DNA of 64,000 bases, from NCBI GenBank assembly GCA_914767885.1, contig CAJZBQ010000028.1, forward strand, positions 124,001-188,000. The letters are read 5' to 3'. The position numbers and the translations under genes were made by a program. Shown piece by piece: positions 13,012-24,442 of the stretch. This stretch comes from Blepharisma stoltei (taxonomy: Eukaryota > Ciliophora > Heterotrichea > Heterotrichida > Blepharismidae). The notes under the pieces were generated by a model. It had not been told where the DNA came from and searched no databases. It was given only the letters and a program-made list of their open reading frames with translations. Positions within the stretch are counted from its first letter, which is position 1, and each line of letters starts with the position of its first letter.

Positions 13012-13139
13012 ACTAATGATTAGATGCAAAAATTTATAATATAATAATTGTTACAGTATTATTGATTATCTAAAACCTCATAGTAAAGATACAACATCAA
13101 TTCTTAACTGGTTTCATGCTGCTATGAAATTTAAAAATA

Positions 13140-14030
13140 TTGCGGTATTAGCAAGATAGAAGAAAATGGGTATGAAGGATGTGAGGTGACCAAAAAAATA
13201 GGAGGGGAGCGTTAAGCAGGATGAGCTCAAAAAATAAAAGCGTAGGCCAAGAGAAAACATGCTAAAAATGAAAATAAATAAAATTAAAAGATAAAACGTA
13301 TGAGTGACAAAAGTCGACCAACAGTAACACACTACAACGAACGTACTCTGAGAGAAAAAATACGGACCGTACTAATACCACAGTTGAAGAGCAGCTGGAC
13401 ACCGACAACTGACATACACACACTAGTGTGTACGACAGCCGAAACAGTCTGTACAAGTTGCCGGATGATGGCGCTCAATGCACCATCATCGGGCAACTAA
13501 AGTTCAGGTCCACACTGGAAATGGGTTTCACGTGTTGAGCCCTTTTTTGCACGTGAAAGTGAGGATTCTCCACGTGTCAAAAACGGCTCCACACGTGGAG
13601 CCTATTTCCAGTGTGGACCCTTAAAACACGTTGCCCGATGATGGCGCATTGAGTGCCATCATCGGGAATTTCCTATACTCTCCACTTGCGACACTGGTGG
13701 ATGCAGAGACTCTTATAGAAGAAGCAGAGCAAGGGATACAGGAACTGACACAAAGCAATCTAGCAAATACGCATAACCAAATACTGAAAGTGCTAGCAAC
13801 TCAAATAGGAGAGCTACGAAGCTATCCAACAGAAACAGGATGGTACAGTAGGGAATATGTGGATCTCTGTTGTTGCACGATCTTTACATATCACGAGCTA
13901 ATCGGAGAGCTAGTAAACGAAATAAGGCATGACAAAATATAAGCACAAATAAACAACAAAGAGGAGAGACAAAATGAGTACAGAAGTTGCCGGTAACCCA
14001 GGCTTGACAATGAGCCGGATGATATTTAAA
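13140..14030 (+). mobile_element. Mobile-element remnant with a split reading frame
   Basis: The coding pieces 13300-13456 and about 13669-13942 form one frame (begins MSDKSRPTVTHYNE, ends ELVNEIRHDKI). A double-hairpin element at 13457-13668 interrupts it. A second frame begins at 13974 (MSTEVAGNPGLTMS) and soon runs into AT-rich sequence. Base use here is much less AT-rich than in neighbouring genes, which suggests foreign or transposon origin. I cannot assign the protein; the accessory protein of a truncated retroelement is one option. Confidence 0.5.
13457..13668. mobile_element. Double-hairpin fold-back element, copy 1
   Basis: A hairpin stands at each end: 13457-13497 (GATGATGG paired with CCATCATC) and 13630-13667 (same stem). 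Between them is a long inner palindrome, GGTCCACACTGGAAAT near 13507 and ATTTCCAGTGTGGACC ending near 13620. CACGTG motifs occur within it. The layout is the same as at 63056-63276. Confidence 0.75.
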
Positions 14031-14378
14031 AATTATCTTTTTAAATGTAGCCTAGCTTTTAATATATCTAAACATATAATTTTATTACTAAACTGTGCAA
14101 TTTTTAGTACAAAAAGAGAAAATAATTCCTATGTTATAAGAAAAGTTATGATTATTTTTAAATATAAATTTCAGTCAAAAATGTTTCTGTCTATTTTTCA
14201 TATTTTTCATGCATATTCTGATAAATTTTTAATTTTATATCCAAGAAAGCTGTCTCTTTTTATCAAATATTAACATTTTGAAGATATTTAGTTTACAAAG
14301 CACTTGTCTTATAATAAAATTTAATAAATTCTCTCTTAATCTTTGAATATATAAAATTATCAAATCTTATTAAATTAA

Positions 14379-15298
14379 ATGTCAATAAAGAGATCAGGAA
14401 TTTCCCGAGACGAATCACTCAGAGCTTTTTGCTTACTCCCCCACACTCTGTGAATGAACAATATTTTGATCGGGGTTAATTATTTTTTAAACAATTAGCA
14501 TTTTTAAATAAAAAATTATATATTGAATTAAATTTTTCATAATTTTTTTTTAAAATTTAAAACATTACCGATTCGCAAAATTTTAAAGCAAATATTAGTT
14601 TAATTTGTAAAATTTATACTTTAAAAATCAAGCTGTTTAAAATTAAATTAGCTAGAGATTTCATTATAATAATTATCACTTATATCAATATTTTCTATTA
14701 AAAAATTTTTAGTTCGCACAAGTGGAAATAAAAATTTTTTCAATGGTTTTGTTCGCTCACTGAAGGGGGGTTAATAAACTATTTAATAGAACAACCTGAA
14801 AGTCTGGAATTTCAAAATCCGGTCGACTATAAAGCCCTCAGATTAGAAGACTATCCAGCTATAATCAGAAATCCAATGGATCTTAATACAATCAAAAAGA
14901 AACTTAAACTGTCACAATATCAAGGATTAAGCGAGGTTTTAGCAGATTTATCATTGATATGAAATAACTGCAGAACTTATAACACAAGCGATACATTTGT
15001 ATATTGCCAGGCAGAAGTGATGGAAAGACACATGACTCGTTACTGCAATCAGCATGGCATTCCCTATGATTTTTCTATAAAAAGGCCTACCATCGACTCA
15101 GAGGCAAAAGTTTCTGATCTTCAAGAAAAAATTGACTTGAGTATGAGAATTAAATATGTAAACCACAAAACCCTGGCTCAGATTGTAGAACTGATAGAAA
15201 AAGAATGCCCACATATAATCCAAAGACTTGCAGAAGAAAAAATTCAGCTTCGGTTTGATGCCATTGATAAAATTACTTTAAGGAAAATAGCAAAGTAA
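14379..15298 (+). CDS. Bromodomain plus NET (extra-terminal) domain protein, BET-like
   Basis: A chromatin reader expected to bind acetylated histone tails. After a short N-terminus (MSIKRSGISRDESLRAFC) the gene is cut by a MITE at 14433-14770. The bromodomain then follows (about 14780-15050, DYPAIIRNPMDLNTIKKKL, with the acetyl-lysine Asn in NCRTYN). A NET domain (about 15120-15295, KTLAQIVELIEKECP to ITLRKIAK) ends the protein. It has one bromodomain, where animal BET proteins have two, and totals about 190 residues. The start chosen is the ATG at 14379, whose frame joins exactly to the bromodomain once the MITE and one TTA are removed. TGA at 14959-14961 is Trp. Stop is TAA. Confidence 0.85.
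14433..14770. mobile_element. MITE family B, old copy acting as an IES
   Basis: 338 bp between TTA repeats (14433-14435, 14771-14773). The left end CTCCCCCACACTCTGTGAAT and right end TTGTTCGCTCACTGAAGGGG are diverged family B ends. Removal joins TGC TTA ATA AAC in frame at the start of the bromodomain protein. Confidence 0.85.
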
Positions 15299-15466
15299 TT
15301 TTACACCCTATTAAAAATAAAAAAAAAAATCCTAATGGTGACTGTTATTATTTATTGTAATTTGGTATAAATTAGATTGACATACGAAGAAATAGGAGAA
15401 GAAGAAAATTGCTCTGGGCCTATAAAGAAATTAAAAACAAACTAATAATTAATACACATCTAAGAT

Positions 15467-17311
15467 ATGGACGAAGAATTAGTTCCACCTGACTTTTTGC
15501 TAGATCCCCATATGTTTGAAGCTATTTTTTTCCGAAAGCAAGGCTGCTATAGCCAGCTTCGACAGCTTGCTTTAGAAGGCCACTTAGGGAGTCTCCACAA
15601 CCGATTTATTTCTTGGAAAATTTTTTTAGGGTTATTGCCTGAGAATGGATCTCTTGATGAGTGAATTTTAGAGACCCGAAAATTGCGAGAAGCATATAGC
15701 GCTCTTCAAGATCGCTACACAGTAACATTTATATAGAAAGTCCAATCAGACAATCTAGATCCGTTAATTTTCAACCCTTTATCTTGCACTTCAGATGTAA
15801 TTTATTATTCAGCTAGAACCCTTGAAACAAGCTTCATGCTGATAATGAAATAAAAGACTTAATTAAGCTTGATATAGACAGAACCTTCCAAGACCGCTTA
15901 CTTTTTCAACACCCTGAGGTAAAAAGTTTGCTTGTGACTGTATTATTTATCTGAGCTAAAGAGCACTCAAGTTTGCTATATAAACAAGGGATGAATGAAT
16001 TATTAGGAATTTTTTTTTTTGTAGCTTTTGCGGAACACGCAACAGAAAATATGAATATTGACCCTGAAGCTGACCAATATTTGTCTGAACTTAATAGTCC
16101 AGCAGGAATTGAAGCTGATATTTATTGGATTTTTAATAGACTTATGGAGATAGGGACTATGGAATTGTTTAACCCAGTTGTGAATATAAAAAAACCTGAT
16201 AAAAATGATGAGTTATTTGCTTTGAGCTATGAAAAGGAAATAAATGATATGGCAAATAAGGATAAAAGCCATGAAAAAGATGCTTCGAGCGTGTTAAGAA
16301 GATGCCATAGGATCCATCATACTTTTCTACAGACTATTGATAGAGAACTATATAACCATATGGAAAGCTGCAAAATAGAGCCGAATATTTATTTACAAAG
16401 ATACTTACGATGTATGCTGACAAGAGAGTTTACATTAGCTGATTCCATTATACTAATTATCACTTATATATCAAAATTTTTTTCCATTAAAATTTTTTTC
16501 TATTAAAAAAATTTTGTTCACTCACGGAGGTGGGGTTTTTGGTCAAAAAATGGCGATTTTTCTAATGGTTTTGTTCGCTCACGGAGGGGGGGGGGGAGTT
16601 AAAATATCAATTTCTAATTGTTTTGTTCGCAGTCAATAGGATTTAGTAATTTGGGATGCATTATTTGCATCCCTCGCTCAACCAATACAAAGAAATAGAG
16701 AAATAATTCTTTTGGATTTTATGTGTGTGGCGATGTTTATATTTGTAAGATCACATTGTAATTTTTATTTAGTGTTAGAATGTGATGATTCAGGAATATT
16801 AAGAAGGCTACTAAGATATCCACCTGTAGAAGATGTCCATGTTATTATAAGCTCAGCTTTAAGCTATAAAGAGAAAATGACTAAATCAAGACCAAGTGCT
16901 ATATCAAGAATGGTTTCAAGTAGCAGCGACTCTAGGAGAAGCGAAATAATTCATGGTTACCCTTTACATTCTCACAGCACAGAAGCAAATTCCAACTCAA
17001 AATCAGAAGACTCATCTCCGGATTTTAAAGAAAGAAACAGAAGTTTTCCTATAAGACCAGAAAAAACTGACCCTTTATCCGATACAAATGACCCTTCAAA
17101 TAAGAATCCACCTGTAAAAGTCAGCGTAAAAACAATTGAAGAACTAACTTCTGCAATCGAAATTCTAGGAATACAAATCCAAGAGAATAATTTAAATGAA
17201 AAAGGTATGAAAGAAGCATTAAAGCATTTAATAATCCTAAAAAGCGAGCTAGCAAAAGAAATATCCAAAAAAGACCAGACAAAAACTCCGGATCCACTAA
17301 GGAGAGCTTAA
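15467..17311 (+). CDS. TBC-domain Rab GTPase-activating protein, TBC1D5-like
   Basis: Predicted to speed GTP hydrolysis on a Rab GTPase in endosome/retromer traffic. The arginine-finger motif IKLDIDR lies near 15876 and the glutamine-finger motif YKQ in LLYKQGMNELL near 15975. The later TBC core includes DLVIWDALFASLAQ and FMCVAMFIFVRSH. The order and spacing fit TBC1D5 better than other TBC proteins. Introns: 15 nt at 15722-15736, 20 nt at 15797-15816 and 15 nt at 16758-16772. An IES at 16445-16643 holds a fragment of MITE B and splits REFTLAD from LVIWDALF. The C-terminus is Ser-rich and then Lys-rich. TGA=Trp at 15662-15664. Stop is TAA. Confidence 0.86.
16445..16643. mobile_element. IES containing a truncated MITE B end
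   Basis: GATT at 16441-16444 and 16640-16643 flanks 199 bp. Most of it (to about 16604) is the reverse complement of one end of family B, up to GGGAGTTA, but about 40 extra bases follow before the right GATT. Removal restores LTREFTLADLVIWDALF. So the excision unit is not the MITE itself but a larger or rearranged segment. Confidence 0.75.
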
Positions 17312-17387
17312 AATATAAATAATTCCTCCTGCTAATTCTTTATATGCTTTCTTATAATTTCGTTATTATCACAATTAATAACTAAAT

Positions 17388-20300
17388 ATGGAAATCCAAA
17401 CATTGCAAGTTGCTTATCACGATGAAGCCAATATATGATCATCAATAGAAGGGAACCTTAAAAGCTTTCTCCCTCTAGCTAACATCTCATGTTTAGTAAA
17501 TCAAGTAGACCAGCCTTTGCCTCCACTTAATCTCAAATTCGTGCCAAGCAAAGAAATAATTTGGGAAACCAATATAGAAGATTCATTTCAAAAACCTTAT
17601 AGGCATATCCTGTAAAATAGCCCAATATAGAGGCCAAAACTTCCCACTTGGTTCGACCTAAATGGATTGGTCGAACCAAGTGGAAGGAAGCTTATTTGCC
17701 ATTTTTCCACTTGGTTCCACCAGCCCATTTGCCGAGCCAAGTGGGAAGTTTTGGCTTCTATCCCTAGCCCATATCGGGCTATTTACAGGATATGCCTATA
17801 CCTCTGAATTTGCATTTTTGTATGCGATGATATCGAATTATTTAAATCAGAAACAAAATACAAGCTTGGGGATTTAATTAGCTTTGTAATTTCAAAACAA
17901 TTGGAATGGCTTGTATTATATGTTCCTACTATTGAAGAAATACCGAAGAAGAAGCATAGAAGCTATATGAAAATCTATGATAATATCCAGAACTTTTTAT
18001 TTGCCACTTTTGGGGTTAGGCAATGTGTCAAGTTGTATAACTCAACAAATAAGCAATTTTTTTGGCAGGAGCAGCTGGAAGATAATACATTACTTAAGAT
18101 TTATAAGTTTAACGTCCTTTAGGGGGATGCCAAAACCCAGAGCTTCCCGCTGCATCTTCACCACAGGCCGCTGGGCCGACCTGCTTTGTTACACCAGGGC
18201 GTGACTCCACGCAGAGTTACCGATAAGACGGCGCTTGAAGATAACACAATTTCTTATTTTTCTGAGTTTCTTATCTCTATGAGCAAAAGTTTAGGGTGCT
18301 CTTTGAATAGCCGAATTAAAGGATATATAGAAAATTTAGATCAGCCATTAGACTTTACACATCTGGTTCTGTCAAAAGATGGGCTGGCTTTGATTTATGC
18401 AATGATTGGTATGTTTTTGGAATCTAAAGCCTGCTACGATAATATTTTAGAATTTTTAGATAATTTCACCAAAAAATCCTTACCTCCTATCTCTTCTGAA
18501 TCCATCAATAACAATGAAATTACTACAGAAGATTTTCGAACCCATATCAAGCTGAGCACAGCTGACGAATTAATAATCAGAAAATATATTTTTGCTAACC
18601 AAAAAAGGCTGCTTAACAGAAGAGAATATTTTGTTCAGCTCGGAGAAAGTTGTGTAAGCTATATCAATACTTTAATACAAGTTTTCAGTCCTTTTGAAGA
18701 AGAATACTTAAAAAAATGTGGCGAGCTCTGGATTTATAAAAATTCCTTTGCTATTGCTGAGCAACTCTATGAGAATATTCAATGTAATTATAATATAGCA
18801 CTTTCTGATGAGGATTATACAAAAACAAGTTTAAAAGAAAACATCGTGGATTTGTTGCAGATTTCAAAAAGTCGGCTGGAAAGGCTGGGGATTGTAATTT
18901 TTGGGATCAATGGGATTATTGTAAAATTTAAATAGCCTTCTCTAGAAGATTTTAAAAGTTTTTTGTTCGATTTATCATCCCATGCGCTTGAAAATCGAAA
19001 AAGCTCGGTTGAAATATTCCAAGACGACGAAGAAGAGGAAGAATACCCAGGAAAAGTCTCAGAAATCACAAGCAAAACAAAATACCAAGAAATTCTTTTA
19101 GAAATGACTGGGAAGCTTTATAATTGTTCAACAGAAAAAAGGCTATCAAATTTTTATAAGGTCGAGCATGGGATTTTACTTACAAAAAAGCACAGATACG
19201 AAGAAGGAGCCAAAGTTTTAAGCTCAGCAAACCTAGAAGAATGGACTGGCTTAGAATATATTGCGCTTTCTCATCTATTTCAATGTTACCTTAAGTCTTT
19301 TAAATATTCTGAAGGCTTAGAAACCGCTATAAAAATGTGTAAAAACTCAAAATACCTGTCTGAAAGAGAGGTCACAAAAATATGAAAATCAATTGTCCAA
19401 ATCAGCCAGGTCTCCCCACAGATTGTAATTCAGTCTATGTCAATTTTTAAGGTAAATTTAGTTGTGAACTCTCATAGGCTGAAACAAGGAGATTTCTTAA
19501 TAGCGACTTGCTCACTATATAATTACTTGTCGTGTGACGTCAATCCAAATCAAATTATTGCAATGTTCTCATATTCTGATTTATAATAACCTTACTCCCC
19601 CCCATCCTTGATCGAACGACTCGCCATCGTTCGATCAAGGATGGGGGTTAAAAAAAAATTTTTTGGGAAAAAAATTTTATATATAAAATAAAAAATATAT
19701 ATAGATATTTTTTTTTATTTACTTTTAAAAAGAGGTTAAGGGTATTTAATAATTATTTTTAGAGCAAAAAAAATTGAATTAATCTCATAAAATACCAATT
19801 TTTTAATATTTTGATTTATTAGTTACCCCTTTAAACTGTATAAATTTTAATTTGTTCCTTATTAAATTAATTTTTTTTTTTTTTTAAATTTTAAAGATCT
19901 CTATTTTATTAGATTATTGAGTTTTTTAAGCCTAGATTGATGACTAAATCACTTCGAATAGTTGATTTCGAAGCTTTCTGTCGTCTCAAAGTCCCTGAAA
20001 ACAACTTCATTAGGTACATCTTCCCAAACTTTTGATAACTAATATATTTTTATATATATAAAAGTTGCATGATATGAAAATCGTTCGATCAAGGATGGGG
20101 GTTTAATTTCCCCAATTTTTAGGAATTTTTACAGTCAATCGTTCGATCAAGGATTGGGGGGGAGTTAATTATTACATTTTTTTTTTAAAAATAAGGAAAA
20201 AAATAAAGCAAAACTGAATACAACGAAAACCACCAAGAAATGTATTTAAAAGCTGAACAAGGAACATTGTATCCAGGCCAAAACTCATTTAATTTGACAG

Positions 20301-22277
20301 GAGTAGTATGGTTTCATGGTAAACTTACATCATCTGTGCTGCTTATTGACATAAATAACGCTCGATTTGAGGTAAGCATGAACAATATTATAGTCCAAGT
20401 CGAAGAAAATACCAGAAGTGTGACTTTAATACACAAAGTGCCTTCCTTATTAGTATATGACCAAGAACAGCTTCTTGCTGTGGAAATATCGACAAGACAA
20501 GAATCAATCCAAGATGGGGTACTAGATTTGCAAGACTCCAAGGTAATTTATAAGCAGATTTTATGCTCCACCAACTGTGCTGATTGTATTAGCTACTCAT
20601 CAGATGGGAAAACGTCGTTTAAGCTTCCTATGAAAAATTGCAAAATTGAACTGAGAGAACTGCCACCTCAGTCTAGGACATTTATAATATTAGAAATTAT
20701 TGCGTGAAGGCCGAGAGAAACTTCGACAAGCCCAAAATCGAGGTCTTCGAGACTTTCAATAGGAAGCTTGGGGAAATCTATTAATGGGTCTATTAAAAGC
20801 TCAGTTTTGAGCCGTCTAAATACGTGCTCTGAAACCCATAATTTTACAGCGATTTTAAGATACAGTAAAAATGGGCAGATGAGGGAAGAAATTTCTCATT
20901 CAGAACTTTCTTATGTGGAGCCTGTCAGAGTGACAAAAAATTTTTATAAGAGAGAAGGAAAATGTTTTCTTCAGCTGATATAGTCCTTTTGAAAGAATTG
21001 CCTAGTAGGAAATTCAAGCTATTTTCTTTATAATAGCTATCCTTAATTTTATTATTTTCCTTTTTATCATTGTGATAAATTTTATTAATGATATTTAATT
21101 GATGACTTCCAGATATATTTCATCTTCTGGAACTATTTTTCTAATAAAGAAATCTAACTCCCCCCCCCCCCCTCCGTGAGCGAACAAAACCATTAGAAAA
21201 ATCGCCATTTTTTGACCCAAAAACCCACCCTCCGTGAGTGAACAAAAATTTTTTTAATAGAAAAAATTTTAATGGAAAAAAATTTTGATATATAAGTGAT
21301 AATTAGTATAATGAAATCTAGAGCTAATTCTGTTTAATTTTAAACAAATTGCGTTTTAAAACATAAATTTTGCAAATTAAATTAATATTTGCTTCCCAAT
21401 TTTTGCAAATTAGGATTTTTTTAAATTTCGAAAAAAATATTTTTTATAAAATTTATATATAAAATTTTTGTTTTAAAAAAAAAATTAACCCCCCTCCGTG
21501 AGCGAACAAAATTTTTTTGTTCGCTCACGGAGGGGGGGGGGGAGTAAGGAAAACAGTATAATATTAAACTGTGCAAGAATCAGCTTACTCCCCATTTATG
21601 ATTTTTATATACATATAATAGCTTAAAAAGTGTATTAATCAATAGCAATTATTTGCCTTATTTATATATAATTTTTTTTCCAAACTTTTTACCCTATCTA
21701 AGATTAGGTTGAGTTAGAAATATTGCAATGAGAGTTTTCAGGGTGTAGGATTGAATATGACCCGAACCCACAAAACCAAAGATTGCGGACAGCCCAGCAG
21801 CTACATATGATATTCATCATAACTGACATTGAGAAGCCTGTTGTGTACATTCAATACTGTGCAGTTAGGAAAAATGACTCGAGAATGCACGTGGATCCCA
21901 TTATTGATAACAAAATGAGGTACCAAACTTTTACTATGAAAAAAGAGCTGCTGCCTGAAGAAGTAGCAATCATAAGATGCAGTGAACCTGTATTTTATGG
22001 AAAGCCATGCTTAATTTACATTACGATTTTTACTAACAAAACAGTGAAGGTAAGGATTGAATGCTCCAAATACTGAGAATTCCCTCCAGAATGCAACGGA
22101 ACTTTTGAAGGACCTATCGAAGATGAACTGGCTATGGAAATAATCCCTCGTCAAGCAGGAACTGTAGAACTGCCAGAAATCGTTGTATGAGTAAACGGAA
22201 AACAAGTGAGGGTGGAAGGAATTTTCAAAGTTTTTATATTCCCAGGATCATTTATAGCAGCTGAAAAAAATGTTTAG
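17388..22277 (+). CDS. TRAPPC10/Trs130-like subunit of the TRAPPII tethering complex
   Basis: TRAPPII acts at the Golgi as a Rab11-type exchange factor. The N-terminal part (EIIWETNIEDSF, then KYKLGDLISFVISKQLEWLV and KKKHRSYMKIYDNIQNFLFA) and the later alpha-solenoid and beta-rich C-terminus (GTLYPGQNSFNLTG, EILQWEFSGCRIEYDP, AGTVELPEIVVWVNG) match TRAPPC10 in order. There are at least five insertions: a fold-back at 17598-17798, a SINE-like piece at 18090-18236, a nested IES at 19580-20217, MITE B at 21155-21544 and an IES at 21585-21713. The last four rejoin in frame. At 17598-17798, and in the stretch about 20984-21107, I could not find a frame-preserving join. A 15-nt intron lies at 18921-18935. 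Stop is TAG. Confidence 0.8.
17598..17798. mobile_element. Fold-back element inside TRAPPC10-like gene
   Basis: The outer arms AGGCATATCCTGTAAAATAG and CTATTTACAGGATATGCCT are complementary. Inside them CCAAAACTTCCCACTTGG pairs with CCAAGTGGGAAGTTTTGG, and inside those GGTTCGACC pairs with GGTCGAACC. TATA or close to it flanks both sides. Simple removal at TATA does not give the expected reading frame. Confidence 0.7.
18078..18248 (-). mobile_element. Truncated SINE-like element S2 with 12-bp target duplication
   Basis: The body is 18090-18236, between GAAGATAATACA (18078-18089) and GAAGATAACACA (18237-18248). It is GC-rich. The left edge TTACTTAAG resembles the tail of other minus-strand copies, for example at 32320. 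Removal restores QEQLEDNTISYFSEF in frame. Confidence 0.7.
19580..20217. mobile_element. Composite IES holding a nested MITE A
   Basis: CTGA at 19576-19579 and 20214-20217 flanks 638 bp. Removal joins MFSYSE to YNENHQEMYL in frame, whereas removing only the MITE inside leaves stop codons on both sides. The MITE therefore entered an existing IES. Confidence 0.65.
19592..20164. mobile_element. MITE family A, copy 1
   Basis: 573 bp bounded by TTA. The left end is a hairpin: CATCCTTGATCGAACGA, short loop, TCGTTCGATCAAGGATG. The right end carries the same motif twice in direct orientation (near 20083-20103 and 20138-20158). It has C-rich caps. The second copy is at 44693-45256. Confidence 0.88.
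21155..21544. mobile_element. MITE family B, copy in TRAPPC10-like gene
   Basis: 390 bp between TAA repeats (21155-21157, 21545-21547). The left end carries TCCGTGAGCGAACAAAA and a second direct copy near 21230. The right end is a hairpin, TCCGTGAGCGAACAAAA facing TTTTGTTCGCTCACGGA. Removal joins FLIKKSK to ENSIILN in frame. Confidence 0.9.
21585..21713. other. IES, 129 bp, flanked by TTA
   Basis: TTA at 21585-21587 and 21714-21716. The ends are CTCC and TTGAG, like worn MITE ends. Removal joins NCARIS to LEILQWEFSG in frame. Confidence 0.8.
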
Positions 22278-22311
22278 ACTGTATCAATTAATCAATTAAA
22301 AACTCATTTTG

Positions 22312-24362
22312 TTAAACTTTAGGGATTTTTCGATATTGTGCTGTAGCAGCCAGGAGCTCTTGGTCGTTTCTTTCCTTCAGCTGGTCATTTAAAATGCTGA
22401 TTTCTTCTTGATAATTATAAAATGTCGAAGCAATAACATAGTTTGCATGCAGCACGGCTTGAAGTGAATTTCCATTAACTACCTCTCTATTAGCTATTTT
22501 TTTCTCTTTTCCTGCAAATTTAGTCCCTTTGTACACATTTGCTATAAAAATCGTCTTTAAGCTTGCCAAAAACTGATGAGCCCAAGCTGGATTTTCGCAT
22601 GTTTCTATACATATGATCCTCATTATTTCAAATGCATCTTCGGAGCTAAATAAGTCTAAGCACCCTAAGAGCTCTCTGATTAATAGAAAACAAACAGAAT
22701 TCGGCTCCAGCTTTTTCATAGTGTCCGCTAAGGCTGAAATGCTGATTTTATTGAATTCCATGCCTGAGTTGTATAGTTTTTTTATCCATGAAAAATTTTC
22801 CATAAAAATTTTTATGTCTGATTCTGTCAGGTTTATTAGAGACTCTTGCAAAGAAATATGGATAGGCTTGAAATAGTAAGGGTCAGCTGGATTATTTATT
22901 GGGGCATATGGCTCATTATAAGCAATTTTCGACTCTTTTCGCTTGACGAAATCCTGTTTATTTTCGCGTGGGCAACTTACCATATCATTTTTCGAGAAAT
23001 CAAGAGTTTCTTCAGTTATTTTCATTTTTTTGGGCAAATTTATAGAATTTTCAGCTTTTACATTAAACTTTCTTTTATAATTAGCCTCGTTTTTAATATT
23101 TCTTTGGCCTTTATTAGAAATTACTTCATTTTGTAAGCTAGTTCTTTGAGGTCGTTGCCGCTTGAGCGGTAAACCTGTGCTGTTTGGAACTAGCTTTTCT
23201 ATCCCATCAATTTTCCTTTGGCTCTTCAAAGGATTTCTAGCTGCTGGCGCTAGAAGGGCAGCTTCTTCTATTTTTTTCAAAACTAAACAACTTACAGTTA
23301 TAGAAGACTGAGCTTGCAAAGCCAATAAAGGTTTATTGGCAGCTTTTTTGTGGGTTTCTAAAATGTGAGAACCGTTTTTAGCTTCATTAATTTTGTTTTG
23401 CAAATCAAATACTATGCTGGATAAGGTAAATATTGTGATTATTTTTGAATATTTATTATGGGTGATATTCAATATAGGGGTAATAATTTCTCAAACTTAC
23501 ATTTTTCAAAATTGCATATGTCAAGTATCTTATTGAGGTCAGAGTTTTCTTTGGAAATTTGGTCAAAACTTACCTTTAAGGTTACAATTTGGTCATTCAT
23601 GTGGTTTTTGATGTCTTTAATTTTGCACTCGAAATCTTCTTTGATTTTTTCTTTTTGGTCTTTGAATAGTTGCTCTTGCTCTTTTATAGTGCTTCTTAAC
23701 TCATTATTCTCGCTTTCTTTCAAGCTCTGAGCTTTTAAAAGGCTATTTTTCTCTAACTCAAGCTCAAAAATCTGCTTTTCACCTTTTTCCAGTGAAAAAT
23801 TCGCAGTAAACAGCTCTTTTTCTTTTACCACCAAGCTGCTTTTCAATCCCTCAATGATCCTCTTCATTTCTTCAAATTTTGCACTATTTTGCATTTCACT
23901 GTGCTTTATTTGTAATTTCATATTTCTAACTTGATCCCCAGCCTCATTAAGTGCAGCTTTTAATTCGACGTTTTCTTTTTCCTTTTTTGAAATCGCCCTT
24001 TTGTATTTTTCTTCTTCTAACAGCCACCTGTTTCTTTCTTTTGAAAAATCTGTCCTCGTTTGAAGCTGCTCGTTGATTAATTCTTGGCTTTTAAGTTTGC
24101 ATTGCAATTCTTCGATTTTTGTGTTTAATGAGTCTATTACGTGCGGAATCGAGTCCTCTCGCTGTGTAAGCCGCTTAAGTTCACTAGAAAGCTGCTGGTT
24201 TTCAAATTCAATTAATTTATTTCTGGCATCTTTCGATTCCAAGACTTTAATCAGTCCGGCTTGGTCCAATAAGGAGTTTTTGACCACTAATAAGTTTTCT
24301 CTCATTATTTCTGCGTCAAGTCTTGCTCTGGATAAATCTGGAGTCTCACAGCCGAAATCCAT
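22312..24362 (-). CDS. Coiled-coil protein of unknown function
   Basis: I do not recognise a family. Residues 1-295 (24362 to about 23480) are an almost unbroken coiled coil (LIEFENQQLSSELKRLTQRE, ELELEKNSLLKAQ). The second part is basic and low in structure (KSQRKIDGIEKL, NYKRKFNVKAE). It ends in a folded helical domain of about 180 residues (EPYAPINNPADPYYFKP to QYRKIPKV). A 59-bp IES at about 23425-23483 separates FEKLL from SSIVFDLQNKI, and its removal keeps the frame. The start ATG at 24362 is divergent from the small membrane-protein gene at 24443, with 80 bp between. A cytoskeletal or ciliary role is possible but only a guess. Stop is TAA. Confidence 0.75.
23425..23483. other. IES, 59 bp, flanked by TAA/TTA
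   Basis: TAA at 23422-23424 and 23481-23483 (plus strand). Without it the coiled-coil gene reads EKL SSIVFDLQNK in frame; with it a TAA follows soon after. Confidence 0.7.
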
Positions 24363-24442
24363 AGAAATATTATTAGAGATTACCTATCATCAAATTGAAT
24401 ATATGCCATACTTAGGATCACAGCCTAAATAAAGATTGAGAA

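Noticed and set aside
13114-13456. Minus-strand hydrophobic open frames at 13114-13456
   Set aside because: They are the complement of the mobile-element reading frame; the hydrophobicity comes from complementing Lys/Glu-rich codons.
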